A DNA stretch of 57,519 nucleotides, taken from NCBI GenBank assembly GCA_014237855.1, contig JABACD010000014.1:90961-148479 (forward strand). The letters run 5' to 3'. Numbering within the stretch: the stretch's first letter is position 1; every line of letters starts with the position of its first letter. The notes under the pieces were generated by a model that was not told the DNA's origin, did no database searches, and saw only the letters and a program-made list of their open reading frames with translations. Source of the stretch: Planctomycetota bacterium. GTDB lineage: Bacteria; Planctomycetota; UBA1135; GCA-002686595. This document shows, piece by piece, positions 25,533 through 34,929 of the stretch. The translations under genes were made by a program, and so were the position numbers.

Positions 25533-27254
25533 ATGAGGAATCGAGCTACGAAGCGCGCCCCGGGAGCGGTGGCCATGGCAGCGGCGTTGTCTTTACTTGT
25601 GTCTGCTTGTGGTGGAGACACGGACTCCGCTCTGGCGGAGTTCCCGATTTCGGGTGTCCTGATCACGATGGACACGACGAACCCCGGTGCGCTCGACATC
25701 TATGGGAAGGACCGCGACCTCACCCCACACCTGAAGGCTCTCTCCGAGCAAGGCGTGGTCTTTGATCAAGCTCACACGGTTGCGCCAATTACCCTGCCGG
25801 CGCACACCTCAATGCTCACGGGCCTCTACCCGCTTCGTCATGGTGTGCGAGAGAACGGCATGATGAAGCTCACGGCTGAGGCGGACACCCTTGCTGAGCG
25901 TGCTAGTGCGGCAGGATTCGAGACCGCTGCATTCGTCTCGGCCTCGGTGTTGCTCGATCACTATGGACTTGACCAGGGATTCGATGTCTACGATCAGCCG
26001 CAGAGCGAGAATCGATCCAACAACATTGCGATCAATGAGCGCAGCTCCGCCAAGGTGACGGACCGAGCAATCGCCTGGCTTGAAGGTCGAGATGAGAAGC
26101 GCCCATTCTTCCTATGGGTTCACTACTTCGATCCGCACATGCCCTACTCGCCGCCGCCTGAGTTCTTCGAGCGCGCCAAGGGAAATCACTACCGGGCGGA
26201 GGTAGCGGCGATGGACCACGATATCGGCCGATTGCTTGCAGCCCTCGCCAAGCATGTCGAGCTGGATGAGGTTACCGTCGCAGTCGTAGCAGATCATGGA
26301 GAGGCATTTCACGCTCACGGAGAGGCGACACATGCTGTCTTCTGCTATGAACCCACGATTCGCGTGCCCTACTTGATTCGGTTTGCAGATGGCCGAAGAG
26401 CGGGGACGCGTTCAGAAGAGATGGTCAGCGTCGTGGATCTCTTCCCGACCTTCATCGAGGAGATGGGAATTGGAGAGGTCGAGGGAGTTGATGGCCTGAG
26501 TCTCGCCGGGAGCACCCTGCCCGAGGACCGAGGTGTCTATGCCGAGTCTTACTCGGGATACCTGACCTACGGTTGGAGTCCACTCTCGAGCTGGATCGAC
26601 CGGGACGGCAAGTACCTGCATAGCTCAGAGCCCGAGTTCTACGACCTGCAGCTTGACCCTGGAGAGACCGACAATCTGCTTGAGGGAGGAGCTCGAGACG
26701 TCTCCAGCTACCTGGAGGCCATCGAGGAGCTCTCTCGCCGTCCACGCCTGGTCAGCGGTGGTGAGGTTGAGCTGAGTCCCGAACAGATTCGTGAGCTGAA
26801 CGCGCTGGGGTATGCTGCCGCTGGCACTGAGGTCACGGAGTTGCCCGATCCGCTCGACCCAACGGATCTCCTGGCGCCGGCGAGCCAGACTGAACTCTAC
26901 GCGAAGTCGAACTACGCAGCTGGGCTGGTGGCAGCCGGCAAACATGCTGAAGCTGTACCGATTCTCGAGTCCATTGTGATCGCCAATCCGCGTGACCTCA
27001 ACTCACTCGAGAACCTCGGTGCTGCGCTTGTCTCTCTCAATCGCTTTGCGGAGGCGATCTATCCCCTGCAAGCTGCGCTGAAGCGAGGGGGAGATCGGCA
27101 GCTCTCGCTGATCTGCCTCGGAATCTCCTACGAGAAGACCGGAGAGCTTGAGAAGAGCCTCCTGCAATTCCGGCGAGCCGATGAGCTTTGGCCGGAGACC
27201 AAGGGGGTCGCCGAGGCGATTGCGCGACTCGAAGCCAGCCTGTCCGGTCAATAG
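25533..27254 (+). CDS. Sulfatase-like (alkaline phosphatase superfamily) lipoprotein with TPRs
   Basis: ATG 25533 gives a lipoprotein signal with lipobox 'LVSAC' (C26). The alkaline-phosphatase-superfamily core follows: 'GVLITMDTTNPGALDIYG', 'PITLPAHTSMLTGLYPLRHG', 'HYFDPHMPYSPPPEF' and 'VVADHGEAFHAHGEATHA' carry the usual metal-site Asp and His positions. The nucleophile region reads 'LPAHTSM' with no Cys/Ser-x-Pro-x-Arg signature, so it cannot carry formylglycine and is unlikely to be a classical sulfatase. Residues about 450-574 hold TPR-like units ('YAAGLVAAGKHAEAVPIL', 'LGAALVSLNRFAEAI'). This combination recurs in environmental bacteria with unknown substrate. The upstream in-frame extension to 25221 is antisense to a decayed gene and was rejected. 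Confidence 0.8.
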   Translation: MRNRATKRAPGAVAMAAALSLLVSACGGDTDSALAEFPISGVLITMDTTNPGALDIYGKDRDLTPHLKALSEQGVVFDQAHTVAPITLPAHTSMLTGLYPLRHGVRENGMMKLTAEADTLAERASAAGFETAAFVSASVLLDHYGLDQGFDVYDQPQSENRSNNIAINERSSAKVTDRAIAWLEGRDEKRPFFLWVHYFDPHMPYSPPPEFFERAKGNHYRAEVAAMDHDIGRLLAALAKHVELDEVTVAVVADHGEAFHAHGEATHAVFCYEPTIRVPYLIRFADGRRAGTRSEEMVSVVDLFPTFIEEMGIGEVEGVDGLSLAGSTLPEDRGVYAESYSGYLTYGWSPLSSWIDRDGKYLHSSEPEFYDLQLDPGETDNLLEGGARDVSSYLEAIEELSRRPRLVSGGEVELSPEQIRELNALGYAAAGTEVTELPDPLDPTDLLAPASQTELYAKSNYAAGLVAAGKHAEAVPILESIVIANPRDLNSLENLGAALVSLNRFAEAIYPLQAALKRGGDRQLSLICLGISYEKTGELEKSLLQFRRADELWPETKGVAEAIARLEASLSGQ

Positions 27255-27313
27255 CCACGGGGCTCTCCTGGGCCCGAGATGTTCCAGGCCTCGGAGTGGC
27301 AAGGGGCCAGGCG

Positions 27314-28918
27314 TCAGTTCAGTGCTGTCAGCTCAGCCCGGTGAGACTGGAGCAAGTGGAGTCGAGCCTTCATGCGATTGCTGATCTCCGCATCGCTGAG
27401 GACGTCACCGGGATCTGGATCCATGGCCTGCCATTGCTCTGCAACCAGTTGGGCTGTTTGCCCCTCTGCGCCTGCGAGCCACTGACCGAGGGCGCTCTCC
27501 GCGGTCAGGCGATCTCCATCGAGGTGCGAGAGGGTCTCGAACAAGAAGCTTGCCGCTCGGTCTCCCACGCCGAGCCTCACCAGGCTGACGGCGCAGAGCA
27601 ATCGCAGCTCCTCGCGCTCGGATGAGTTCATCACGCTCTCCAGTGGCTCGATCGAGCTGGACAGACCGATGCCTGCGAGCGCCCGCGCACAGCTCATTCG
27701 CAGCTGGTGGGGGGTCTCGCTGCTGGTGAGCAGGCTCCGCAGGATGGGTTCTGCTGGGGGGTAGGCGACCTGTCCAAGGGCGGCGGCGGCCGCACTGGCA
27801 AGGCCTGGGTCGGCCAGGCCCTGGAGCAGAGTCGGGCCTGCGAGATTTCCCCGTGGCCCCATGGCCTCGAGGCATCGAGCTGCGTTGATCCGTACGCTGA
27901 CGTCCTCGTCATGAAGGGCCTGGCTGAGTATCTCGACTGACCAGGATCCCATTCGGGCCAACACGAAGAAGGAGTCGTCGTCCAGCTGGAGGTCCTGTTC
28001 TCCCGCGAGTTGATCAATCAATTGCCAAGCTGCTAGCTCGAGCCGAGCCGATGCCTTGGACTGGCGGAGGCGACCATCAAACCCTGTGCCGTTCCAGAGC
28101 TCCCAGTGCTCCAGTGGGCTGTCGAGGCCGGATGAAGTGGCGAGGGCGTCGAGCCTCTCACTCGCAGTCTGCCTGAGCCTCTCGTTCCCAGAACTGTTAC
28201 GGATCTTCCAGAGCGGCTCGAGCCCCGCACCGTTTGCATAGCTCCAGAGTGTGCTGGCAAGCCAGATGACCGTCTGCTCGTCATGCTCCTGCTTCAGCCG
28301 GAGGATCAGCCTGGGCACGACCCAGTCCTGATTGACCTCTTCGAGGCGCCAGGCAGCCTGGGCACGTAGCCAGGGTTGAGGGGCATTCTCACAGAGCTGG
28401 AGGAGGTGCTCTGTCGCACGCGGCGATCCCAGCTTCGCCAGGAGTTCGCAGGCGGCGATTCGTTCCTCGGAGGGCTGCTCGACGTTTGCAGCGATCGCCG
28501 CAAGCGTGGGTGCAGCGCCATCTCCGAGGCTTCTGATCTCCTCGAGTGGTAGGTTTCGGAGCTGGTCTCTGGCGCCGGCCAGCATGAGGACCAGGCCTCT
28601 CACCTGTTCAGGCTCGACCTCGACGGAGGTCGTTCCGATGGCTGGTCTGCTGGCTTCGACTCGCGCCTCGCATTGAGTGAGTCCCTCGCGAACGGCTGGA
28701 GATAGCTCGAAGGCGGGCAGCTGGCGCATGGGTTCCTCACAGCCAGCTACAAGGCAGGCGAGCAGCACCAGGGCGGAGTTGAGCAGGCGACTGAGATGAC
28801 CGGGTTGCCAGCAAACACCATGGAGGATCGGAGGCCTGCGCGAGCAGAGCGTCATCCACCGCGCGGATCGTCCCGGTTGGCGGGTCGAGCTGGCAGATTG
28901 CTGGTGCAGGAGGGTCAT
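27314..28918 (-). CDS. HEAT-repeat lipoprotein
   Basis: After a long basic N-terminus, a lipoprotein signal 'LLACLVAGCEE' places the lipidated Cys near residue 60; the true start may be an internal Met. The rest is alpha-helical HEAT/PBS-lyase-type repeats ('IAACELLAKLGSPRATEHLL', 'VRINAARCLEAMGPRGNLAG', 'MSCARALAGIGLSSSIEPL', 'LLCAVSLVRLGVGDRAASFL'). Such solenoids bind proteins and lack catalytic residues. The gene is convergent with the sulfatase-like gene and preceded by a 190-bp gap from the helicase gene. Exact role unknown. Confidence 0.8.
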   Translation of the reverse strand: MTLLHQQSASSTRQPGRSARWMTLCSRRPPILHGVCWQPGHLSRLLNSALVLLACLVAGCEEPMRQLPAFELSPAVREGLTQCEARVEASRPAIGTTSVEVEPEQVRGLVLMLAGARDQLRNLPLEEIRSLGDGAAPTLAAIAANVEQPSEERIAACELLAKLGSPRATEHLLQLCENAPQPWLRAQAAWRLEEVNQDWVVPRLILRLKQEHDEQTVIWLASTLWSYANGAGLEPLWKIRNSSGNERLRQTASERLDALATSSGLDSPLEHWELWNGTGFDGRLRQSKASARLELAAWQLIDQLAGEQDLQLDDDSFFVLARMGSWSVEILSQALHDEDVSVRINAARCLEAMGPRGNLAGPTLLQGLADPGLASAAAAALGQVAYPPAEPILRSLLTSSETPHQLRMSCARALAGIGLSSSIEPLESVMNSSEREELRLLCAVSLVRLGVGDRAASFLFETLSHLDGDRLTAESALGQWLAGAEGQTAQLVAEQWQAMDPDPGDVLSDAEISNRMKARLHLLQSHRAELTALN

Positions 28919-29108
28919 GGGGGGATTGTTCCAGTCAAGCGCTCTTGCTGACCCGGGAGGATCGCCAGCGGCTGTCGATGGTCAGTGTACTCGCCGATCC
29001 TGCTTGGTTCGTGGTGGAAGAAGTTGATCGGGGCACCCGGAGTTACGATCTGCTCGGGGGGAACTCCTGGTTGGGCTTCAGCGGGGCAACCTCAGGCATG
29101 ATCTGGAC

Positions 29109-30638
29109 TCACGAACTCTTCCTGGCCTTCAGCTCCTTGAGCATCTGACGTGCCTCGTCGTAGTAGACCTCGCGGGGGTCGACTCCGTAGGCCACGAGCT
29201 GACGCGCCTGCTTGGGAGTACACAGGCCGACCGACTTGCGGTCCAGGAGCTCCTCTCGGAGCGCTTCGGCCTGACGGCTCGAGAGGCTGGATACCGAGTC
29301 CACGGGTAGACCGGCCTTCTTGAAGTAGTCGAGCTGGCTCTGGGTGGCCGGCTCCTTGGCAATTGAGGCTCGTGCGTAGTCCTGCAGATCGATGCCGATA
29401 GCCGCGAATGGATCACGTCTCTGCAATTGATAAACCACGTCGGCCTCTCGAGCCTCCTGCTCCTGACGCGCCAGTTCCAGGGCCTTCTCCAGTGCGATTG
29501 ATTCTCCCTCCGCGCTGGCTTGAGCTGTGACCTTCCTTGCCAGCTCGAGCACCTCTTCGGAGTCCTTACCGAAGATGTCCACCGCCTGGACCAGGCGGTG
29601 CCTGCAGTTGCCGGGAACGAAGTCGAGCACCAGCAAGTCGTCCTTGCCAGGTGAGATCCGCGTGCCACGCCCGACCATCTGGGCATAGAAGGAGCGAGAG
29701 AGTACCGGTCGGGCGATGGCCACGAGAGAAATCCTCGGGACGTCAAATCCCTCGGTGAACAGTGAGCAGTTGACGAGAACCTGAATCTCACCCCTGGAGA
29801 ATCTTCCGATGACCGGTGCTCGTGTCTCCATGCCGCTCGAGCCGTCCAACGCCGCCGCGAAGCTCGCGTCCTGAGCCAGCTCATTCATCACCCGCGCAAG
29901 TGCGTGAGCATGAGCAACCGATGCGGCAAAGACGATCGTCGGGCGTGTACCACGCTCTTTCAAGATCGGCTTGGCGATCTCCACCAGATGCAGGTCCTGG
30001 GTAAGGATCTTCTCGACTTCCTTGGTCGATAGCTCACCGGCGATCTTTCGGACCCCTGAGAAATCTGCCTGAGTCTGAACGAGGAATGAGCGAATCGGGC
30101 AGAGCCATCCGTCTCGGATGGCTTCGAGCATGTCGTAGTCATAGGCCACTTCCTCGAAGACCTCGCCAAGGGCGACCTTGTCTGATCGGTCCGGGGTGGC
30201 GGTGACACCGAGCAAGTGCGAGTGGAAGTGATCAATCACGGCTCGGTAAGAGTCAGCCGTTGCGTGGTGAGCCTCGTCGACCACGACGATTCGAAAAGCA
30301 TCTCTGGGAATGCTGTGGAGCCGACGTCGCAGGCTCTGGATACTGGCCACTGTGATCTTGTGGCGCCCACCATCGGGTCGGGTCAGCTCGCGTCGATCAG
30401 CCATCTCGACGGCCACAACATCGTCGCACCAGTTGGCGATCTTCGAGCGTGCCTGCTCCACAAGCTCCTGGCGGTGGGCCAGTACCAGGACAGGCCCCTT
30501 GGCCAGGCGCGCTATCTCTGCGAACAGCACCGTCTTGCCTGTACCCGTGGGCATGACGACCAGAGACCGTCGGTTCTTGCGCTTGTAGGAGGCTCGGACA
30601 GCCTCGAGGGCCTTGGCTTGATAGGGGCGCAGTTCCAT
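29109..30638 (-). CDS. Superfamily 2 DEAD/H-box helicase
   Basis: ATP-dependent helicase related to the restriction-type and RAD25-like group. Start taken at 'MELRPYQAKAL'; an ATG five codons upstream is also open. Motifs in order: 'MPTGTGKT' (Walker A), 'VLAHRQEL' (Ia), 'VDEAHH' (II), 'GVTATPDR' (III), 'TEGFDVPRI' (V) and 'QMVGRGTRISPGK' (VI). The C-terminal 150 residues are charged helix followed by two short 'T-K-Q-A'-type segments ('SQLDYFKKAGLP', 'TPKQARQLVAYGVDP') seen in phage-like and bacterial helicases of this class. No methylase or nuclease partner is near, so restriction is unlikely. Last of a minus-strand series starting at the FetA-like gene. Confidence 0.88.
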   Translation of the reverse strand: MELRPYQAKALEAVRASYKRKNRRSLVVMPTGTGKTVLFAEIARLAKGPVLVLAHRQELVEQARSKIANWCDDVVAVEMADRRELTRPDGGRHKITVASIQSLRRRLHSIPRDAFRIVVVDEAHHATADSYRAVIDHFHSHLLGVTATPDRSDKVALGEVFEEVAYDYDMLEAIRDGWLCPIRSFLVQTQADFSGVRKIAGELSTKEVEKILTQDLHLVEIAKPILKERGTRPTIVFAASVAHAHALARVMNELAQDASFAAALDGSSGMETRAPVIGRFSRGEIQVLVNCSLFTEGFDVPRISLVAIARPVLSRSFYAQMVGRGTRISPGKDDLLVLDFVPGNCRHRLVQAVDIFGKDSEEVLELARKVTAQASAEGESIALEKALELARQEQEAREADVVYQLQRRDPFAAIGIDLQDYARASIAKEPATQSQLDYFKKAGLPVDSVSSLSSRQAEALREELLDRKSVGLCTPKQARQLVAYGVDPREVYYDEARQMLKELKARKSS

Positions 30639-30703
30639 GCAATGCAAGACCATGCCGGTCTCAGGCGGTCACTGCCAGACTCTGGGGTTGCTTTCGCTGA
30701 TCC

Positions 30704-31066
30704 TCAGTCCGGTGAGCGCTCGAACTCGTGTACCCAGACCTTGGCGGACTCATTCCACTCCATTCCCTGGTGCATTCGGAGGATCAGGGCCTTGTACATC
30801 TCAAGGCTGGGATAGCCCTCGGCCTGGGCATCGTCTTCGGTCATGTCCCCGATGGTCTCCCGGCGTAAGTCCTTGAGGACGAAGCGTGTGCCCTCGAGCT
30901 CAAAGGTCTCACCAGGATAGGCGTAGACACCGTTCCGGCGCTGTTGAGTCTTGCGCCCATCGAGCGCAGCTGCGACGAGCTTCGCGTGGGTGACGAGGGA
31001 GTCGATCGTGCAGGTCTTTTCGGGATATTCGGTCATGGGGAGATGAGAACATCCCGGGGTGCCCAT
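30704..31066 (-). CDS. ASCH-domain (PUA-like) protein
   Basis: 120 residues. The pattern 'LDGRKTQQRRNGVYAYPGE' followed by a beta strand, 'VLKDLRRETIGDMTEDDAQAEGY' and a helical end fits the ASCH fold. ASCH proteins are small PUA-like modules thought to bind RNA or modified nucleotides. An internal ATG at 31036 is an alternative start. It sits 50 bp before the helicase gene on the same strand, which fits a nucleic-acid role for the pair; this is inference. Confidence 0.7.
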   Translation of the reverse strand: MGTPGCSHLPMTEYPEKTCTIDSLVTHAKLVAAALDGRKTQQRRNGVYAYPGETFELEGTRFVLKDLRRETIGDMTEDDAQAEGYPSLEMYKALILRMHQGMEWNESAKVWVHEFERSPD

Positions 31067-31159
31067 GGTGAACCGGGAACCACGAGGAATCTGTACCTCG
31101 AGGGAGCTTCGGGAGCTACCGCGGGCCGAGGTGGGGCGCAGACCTCATTGCCATGGTGC

Positions 31160-32134
31160 TCAATCGCTCCCTGCCTGTAGCAGATCACGGATGGGTGGGA
31201 GCAGCTCCCGGGCAATGACCTCATGCCCTGCTGGAGTGAAGTGGCCGTCCATGGGGTAGCGGGCTTGTTCTCCGAGTGCACTGAGGACCGGGCGCAAGTC
31301 CAGGTGATGAAGCGAGCTTCTTTCGGCCAGCCGCTCAAGCTGCGAGTTCTCCGAGAGCACCAGGAGCGGTACTCCGTCCAGCTCCCTCAGCATCTCGATG
31401 TAGAGTGCCCGCACCAGTTCCCAGTCCCTCGTGTGCTGATCCGCGCGCTCTGTTCGCGTCTGTTCCCAGCGGTGCTTGACGATCGCCCGCCAGAGGTGGC
31501 TGACTCGCTGAAGCAGTGGCTGTGGTACGGGAGACCCGCGCAGCTGCGGACCAGAGCTGGTCAGGGCGAAGTAGGGTTTGTGTCGCCCATAGGCGACCGG
31601 GCCGGAGCTCTCGAACAGGTCATTTGGGCAGAAGAGGCACACGACCAGGTCTGGCTCCAGCTCTGGTCTCAGGCGGCGCAGCAGCAGGAGCTCCTGATCG
31701 GTCCCGTAACCACTGACTCCCGCGTTGAACACATCCCATTGGGGCTCGAGCTCTGCCAGCCGCGCAGCGAAGGTCTCCTCGGCCTCGACTCCCCAGCCGA
31801 AGGCAAAAGAGTCACCAAGGACGAGCACGCGCGGGCGTTCTGAGCTCTTCGAGGGCCACTCCTTCCCACGAAAGCCACGCGAGTTGATGCTGACCTCGGT
31901 ATCGAACTCCTCACTCCTGTGACGGGCGCTCGTGCCAGGTCGGTAGCCCCACCCGAGATCGGCGTCATGAGTCACATAGGCGGGGTTGGTGGTTGGCCCT
32001 AGCTTGCTGGCACGCAGGCTTCGGTAGCCCAGCTCGGCTGCGACAAGAGCGATGATGGACCCCAAGATCAACGCCAGCAGGGACCTCCTCCAGCGTCTGG
32101 GGGCGGCAGCAGTCACTCCAAGGTCAGTCTGCAT
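31160..32134 (-). CDS. SGNH/GDSL hydrolase with N-terminal membrane anchor
   Basis: 324 residues. One hydrophobic segment (about 18-38, 'LLALILGSIIALVAAEL') probably anchors the protein, leaving the enzyme outside. SGNH blocks: 'VLVLGDSFAFGWGV' (catalytic Ser), 'GVSGYGTDQ' (Gly), 'CLFCPNDLFE' (Asn) and 'MDGHFTPAGHEV' (catalytic Asp/His). Members are esterases or acyl-hydrolases, often acting on cell-wall or surface polysaccharide acetyl groups. It lies 18 bp after the FetB-like permease gene and probably shares its transcript. Confidence 0.85.
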   Translation of the reverse strand: MQTDLGVTAAAPRRWRRSLLALILGSIIALVAAELGYRSLRASKLGPTTNPAYVTHDADLGWGYRPGTSARHRSEEFDTEVSINSRGFRGKEWPSKSSERPRVLVLGDSFAFGWGVEAEETFAARLAELEPQWDVFNAGVSGYGTDQELLLLRRLRPELEPDLVVCLFCPNDLFESSGPVAYGRHKPYFALTSSGPQLRGSPVPQPLLQRVSHLWRAIVKHRWEQTRTERADQHTRDWELVRALYIEMLRELDGVPLLVLSENSQLERLAERSSLHHLDLRPVLSALGEQARYPMDGHFTPAGHEVIARELLPPIRDLLQAGSD

Positions 32135-32152
32135 GGGATTGCCAGAGTCGTC

Positions 32153-32953
32153 CTAGCTCACGGATCTCTTGATGCGCCCGCCTTCGTCGAACATGGCACG
32201 CACGGCGAGTAGAACGACACCCGTGGTACCTGCGGCCGTTGCCCCCGCGATCAGGAACATCACCAGGATCTGGTACCGAGCAGCCATGCCTGGCTCGGTC
32301 CCTCCCAGGATCTGCCCCGTCATCATCCCTGGAATGGTGACCATACCCGCAACGCTCATGGCATTGAGGATCGGGATCAGACCAGAGCGCAGCGAGCGGG
32401 CTGCGGTCGGCCTGGCAGCCTCCCAGGGATGAGCGCCTGCTGCGATCCACAGCTCGATGGCTGGCCGGTCTTCATCGAATGAACTCAGGCAGCGCTCCAG
32501 CCCGATGCTGACTCCGGTGAGACTGTTACCGAGCACCATGCCAAGTAGTGGAATGAGATACCTCGGAGCCCACCAGGGATCGGTTTGTAGGACCAAGAGC
32601 GAAACGAAGAGCATCGACGCACTTGCACTCAGCAACAGCGAGGTGAAGACATCCCTGTGGACGCCGCGATAGCGCCTCCCTGCGCGTTTCACAGCCTCAT
32701 ATGAGGCCATCAGGATCATGAGGGTGCCCATGACGACGACGAGCCACACGTTCCCTGCCTCGAAGACATGGACGAGCACCAAGCCCAACAGTGAGAGCTG
32801 CACGACGGTGCGGAGACCAGCGATGAGTAGCTTTCGGCCAAGGCCGAGACCTAGCCACATCGAGACCGCGCCGTTGGCAAGCAAGAGCGAGGAGCACAGC
32901 GCAAGATCGATCCAGGTGATCGTGATCGGGCCGTCAGTCGGCATCGGTCTCAC
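32153..32953 (-). CDS. fetB: FetB-like ABC transporter permease (UPF0014)
   Basis: 266 residues with about seven hydrophobic segments. It matches the UPF0014/FetB family: 'GLGRKLLIAGLRTVVQLSLLGLVL', 'YEAVKRAGRRYRGV', 'LIPLLGMVLGNSLTGVSIGL' and 'NAMSVAGMVTIPGMMTGQILGG'. In E. coli FetAB is linked to iron export and oxidative-stress tolerance. The start overlaps the end of the FetA-like ATPase gene by 20 bp, so the two are coupled. Confidence 0.88.
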   Translation of the reverse strand: MRPMPTDGPITITWIDLALCSSLLLANGAVSMWLGLGLGRKLLIAGLRTVVQLSLLGLVLVHVFEAGNVWLVVVMGTLMILMASYEAVKRAGRRYRGVHRDVFTSLLLSASASMLFVSLLVLQTDPWWAPRYLIPLLGMVLGNSLTGVSIGLERCLSSFDEDRPAIELWIAAGAHPWEAARPTAARSLRSGLIPILNAMSVAGMVTIPGMMTGQILGGTEPGMAARYQILVMFLIAGATAAGTTGVVLLAVRAMFDEGGRIKRSVS

Positions 32954-33578
32954 CTGAAAGGGTCAGGATCTCGTCACCGACTCGTCCGGCTTGATCGGAT
33001 GAGTGGGTGATCCAGACGCAGGTCGCTCCCTTGAGGCGCTCTTCAACGGCTGCGGTGGCGTCAGGGTCGAGGGCTGCGGTTGGCTCGTCGAGCAGGATCA
33101 CGGCGGGGCATCGGGCCAGCAAGATGGCGAGCAGGGCGCGATGGCCTTCCCCGATGGAGAGCTCTGTCCAGGGCCTCTCCCATAGTTCTGTCGAGAGGCC
33201 AAAGCTTACGGCCAGCTCTCGCGGATCGTCGGACTTGCGGTCGCGCTGAACCGACAGTCTGGCAATGCGGTCCTCTAGTTCGGCGGGCGCACCCTGGAGT
33301 CGCGGAACTTGCTGGGGGACACTGCAGACCTGGGAGCGCCACTCGAAGGGATCCCACTGCTCGTAGTCACGACCATTCAGGCTGATGGAGCCTGCCTGGA
33401 CGATGGTTGCTGACCTGTTGGGGTCGAGGCCGGCCAGGTGGCGCAGCAGTTGCGACTTGCCCGCCCCCGAGGGTCCACGGATTGCCAGCGTGCACCCCTG
33501 CTCGACTCGCAAGTCGAGCTCGCGGTACAGCTCTCTCCCTCCGATTTCCTTCTTGAGTCCACGCGCCTCGAGCCTCAT
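32934..33578 (-). CDS. fetA: FetA-like ABC transporter ATP-binding protein
   Basis: 214-residue ABC ATPase. Walker A 'GPSGAGKS' is at residues 35-42, with a Q-loop region 'CSVPQQVPRL', signature 'LSIGEGHRALLAILLA' (the second residue of LSGGE is Ile), Walker B 'VILLDEPTAALD' and the switch His in 'WITHSSDQ'. It partners the adjacent FetB-like permease, by homology for metal efflux. First gene of the minus-strand run fetA-fetB-SGNH-ASCH-helicase. Confidence 0.88.
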   Translation of the reverse strand: MRLEARGLKKEIGGRELYRELDLRVEQGCTLAIRGPSGAGKSQLLRHLAGLDPNRSATIVQAGSISLNGRDYEQWDPFEWRSQVCSVPQQVPRLQGAPAELEDRIARLSVQRDRKSDDPRELAVSFGLSTELWERPWTELSIGEGHRALLAILLARCPAVILLDEPTAALDPDATAAVEERLKGATCVWITHSSDQAGRVGDEILTLSGETDAD

Positions 33579-33653
33579 GGGCGCATTCTACGTCCGGGGG
33601 GCACCGGGTGCTCGACTCGGATCGACTCGAATCGAGCTCAACCCGATCAAATG

Positions 33654-33708
33654 AGCCGGTGGAGGCAAAGGTGCGGACAGTGCCTGTCCTCCTTCGCCTC
33701 CACCGGCT
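33654..33708 (-). terminator. Long hairpin after the fasciclin gene
   Basis: A 13-bp perfect outer stem (33654-33666 with 33696-33708), a small internal bulge, AAGG/CCTT, then GGACAG/CTGTCC closing a 3-nt loop. It lies 40 nt past the fasciclin stop on the minus strand and before the FetA-like gene, separating the two units. Confidence 0.75.
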
Positions 33709-33747
33709 GAGAAATAGGCCGCTACAGCGGCAGCTGTCACCTGTGCT

Positions 33748-34689
33748 CTACTCGGGGAGCAGGACCTTGTCGATCACGTGAATGACTCCGTTGGTGGTCT
33801 CGATATCGGCTGCGGTTACCTTGGAGCGATCAATAGAGACTCCCGTTTTCTTGTCGACGTTGATCTTGATCTTCGAGCCCTGCAGGGTAGCGGCCTCTCC
33901 GTTCTCGAGCTGGTCCGAGTAGATGCGCCCGTTGACCACGTGGTAAGTCAGGACCGCGACCAGCTTGTCCTTGTTCTCGGGCTTGAGGAGGCTCTCGACG
34001 GTACCTTCGGGAAGAGCAGCAAAGGCCTCGTCGGTGGGGGCGAAGACAGTGAAGGGGCCCTCTCCGCCCAGTGCTTCCGCGAGGTCGGCAGCTCCAACAG
34101 CGGCCACCAGGGTCTTGAAGCTACCGGCGCCGACGGCGGTCTCAACGATGTTCTTCGTCGCAGGCATCATGACCGTGTCAATGACGTGGATCGTGCCATT
34201 GCTGCATTCGATGTCGGTGGTTGTGACGATGGCTCCTGCAACGCTGACCCCTGAGTCATTGACGCGCACGGGGATACGCTGGCCATTGAGGGCTTCGGCG
34301 TTGCGAATCTTGACGACGTCCTTCGCGAGCACGTTTCCGGAGACAACGTGGTAGGTCAGAATGTTGGTGAGGGCTGCCTTGTTCTTGGGGTCAAGGAGAC
34401 TCTTGATCGTGTCCTTCGGCAGCTTGGCGAAGGCTGCGTCGGTAGGAGCAAACACGGTGAAGGGGCCCTTGCCTTGCAGAGCCTCCGCTAGATCGGCTGC
34501 GCCCAGGGCTGCAGCGAGGGTGTTGAAGTCATCGGCAGCCAGGGCTGTCTCCACGATGTTCTTCTCGCCGTAGGTGGCTGAGCTGGCTGTGGAGGAAGAG
34601 CAGCTACCGTCAGTGGCAGGAGAGTTTGCGTAGGCGAAGATGGAGAAGCCTGCGATGGCAACGGTGGAGAGAAGGGCAGCACGTTTCAT
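33748..34689 (-). CDS. Secreted protein with two fasciclin (FAS1) domains
   Basis: 313 residues from the ATG at 34689, which opens a clear signal peptide ('[18 protein letters not shown]'). The frame continues upstream to 35118 but overlaps the divergent SDR gene, so that extension was rejected. Two FAS1 domains of about 130 residues follow, each with '[12 protein letters not shown]', 'LTYHVV' and 'HVIDKV/TVM' blocks: repeat 1 about 45-175 and repeat 2 about 178-313. FAS1 domains mediate adhesion. In bacteria, fasciclin genes often lie in light- or oxidant-induced clusters, which fits the neighbouring photolyase locus. A strong terminator follows. Confidence 0.9.
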   Translation of the reverse strand: MKRAALLSTVAIAGFSIFAYANSPATDGSCSSSTASSATYGEKNIVETALAADDFNTLAAALGAADLAEALQGKGPFTVFAPTDAAFAKLPKDTIKSLLDPKNKAALTNILTYHVVSGNVLAKDVVKIRNAEALNGQRIPVRVNDSGVSVAGAIVTTTDIECSNGTIHVIDTVMMPATKNIVETAVGAGSFKTLVAAVGAADLAEALGGEGPFTVFAPTDEAFAALPEGTVESLLKPENKDKLVAVLTYHVVNGRIYSDQLENGEAATLQGSKIKINVDKKTGVSIDRSKVTAADIETTNGVIHVIDKVLLPE

Positions 34690-34929
34690 GGCGATGATTG
34701 AGTGGGGTGTTTGTGGATTCTTCAGTCTTGGCGGGATTCGGCGAGCGAACAGGAGCGGATTCAGAGCTCTGGAAAATCCTCGCAGCGATAAGTCACTCGC
34801 TGGCATCCGGAGAGTCTTCCTGAGCGAATAAGCAGGCAACAGCAGTGCCACCCCCCCCTGACGGGCCCTGGGGCAGCTTGGAGCTGCATGAAACCGAGCA
34901 TCAAGATCACAAGAACTGAACCTGATCCC

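Noticed and set aside
28945..29148. 67-codon plus-strand open frame after the HEAT gene start
   Set aside because: Overlaps the end of the helicase gene and shows no features; too weak to call.
29109..30653. Helicase as part of a restriction or phage-defence system
   Set aside because: No methylase, nuclease or other defence gene lies beside it; the neighbours are ASCH, SGNH and ABC transporter genes.
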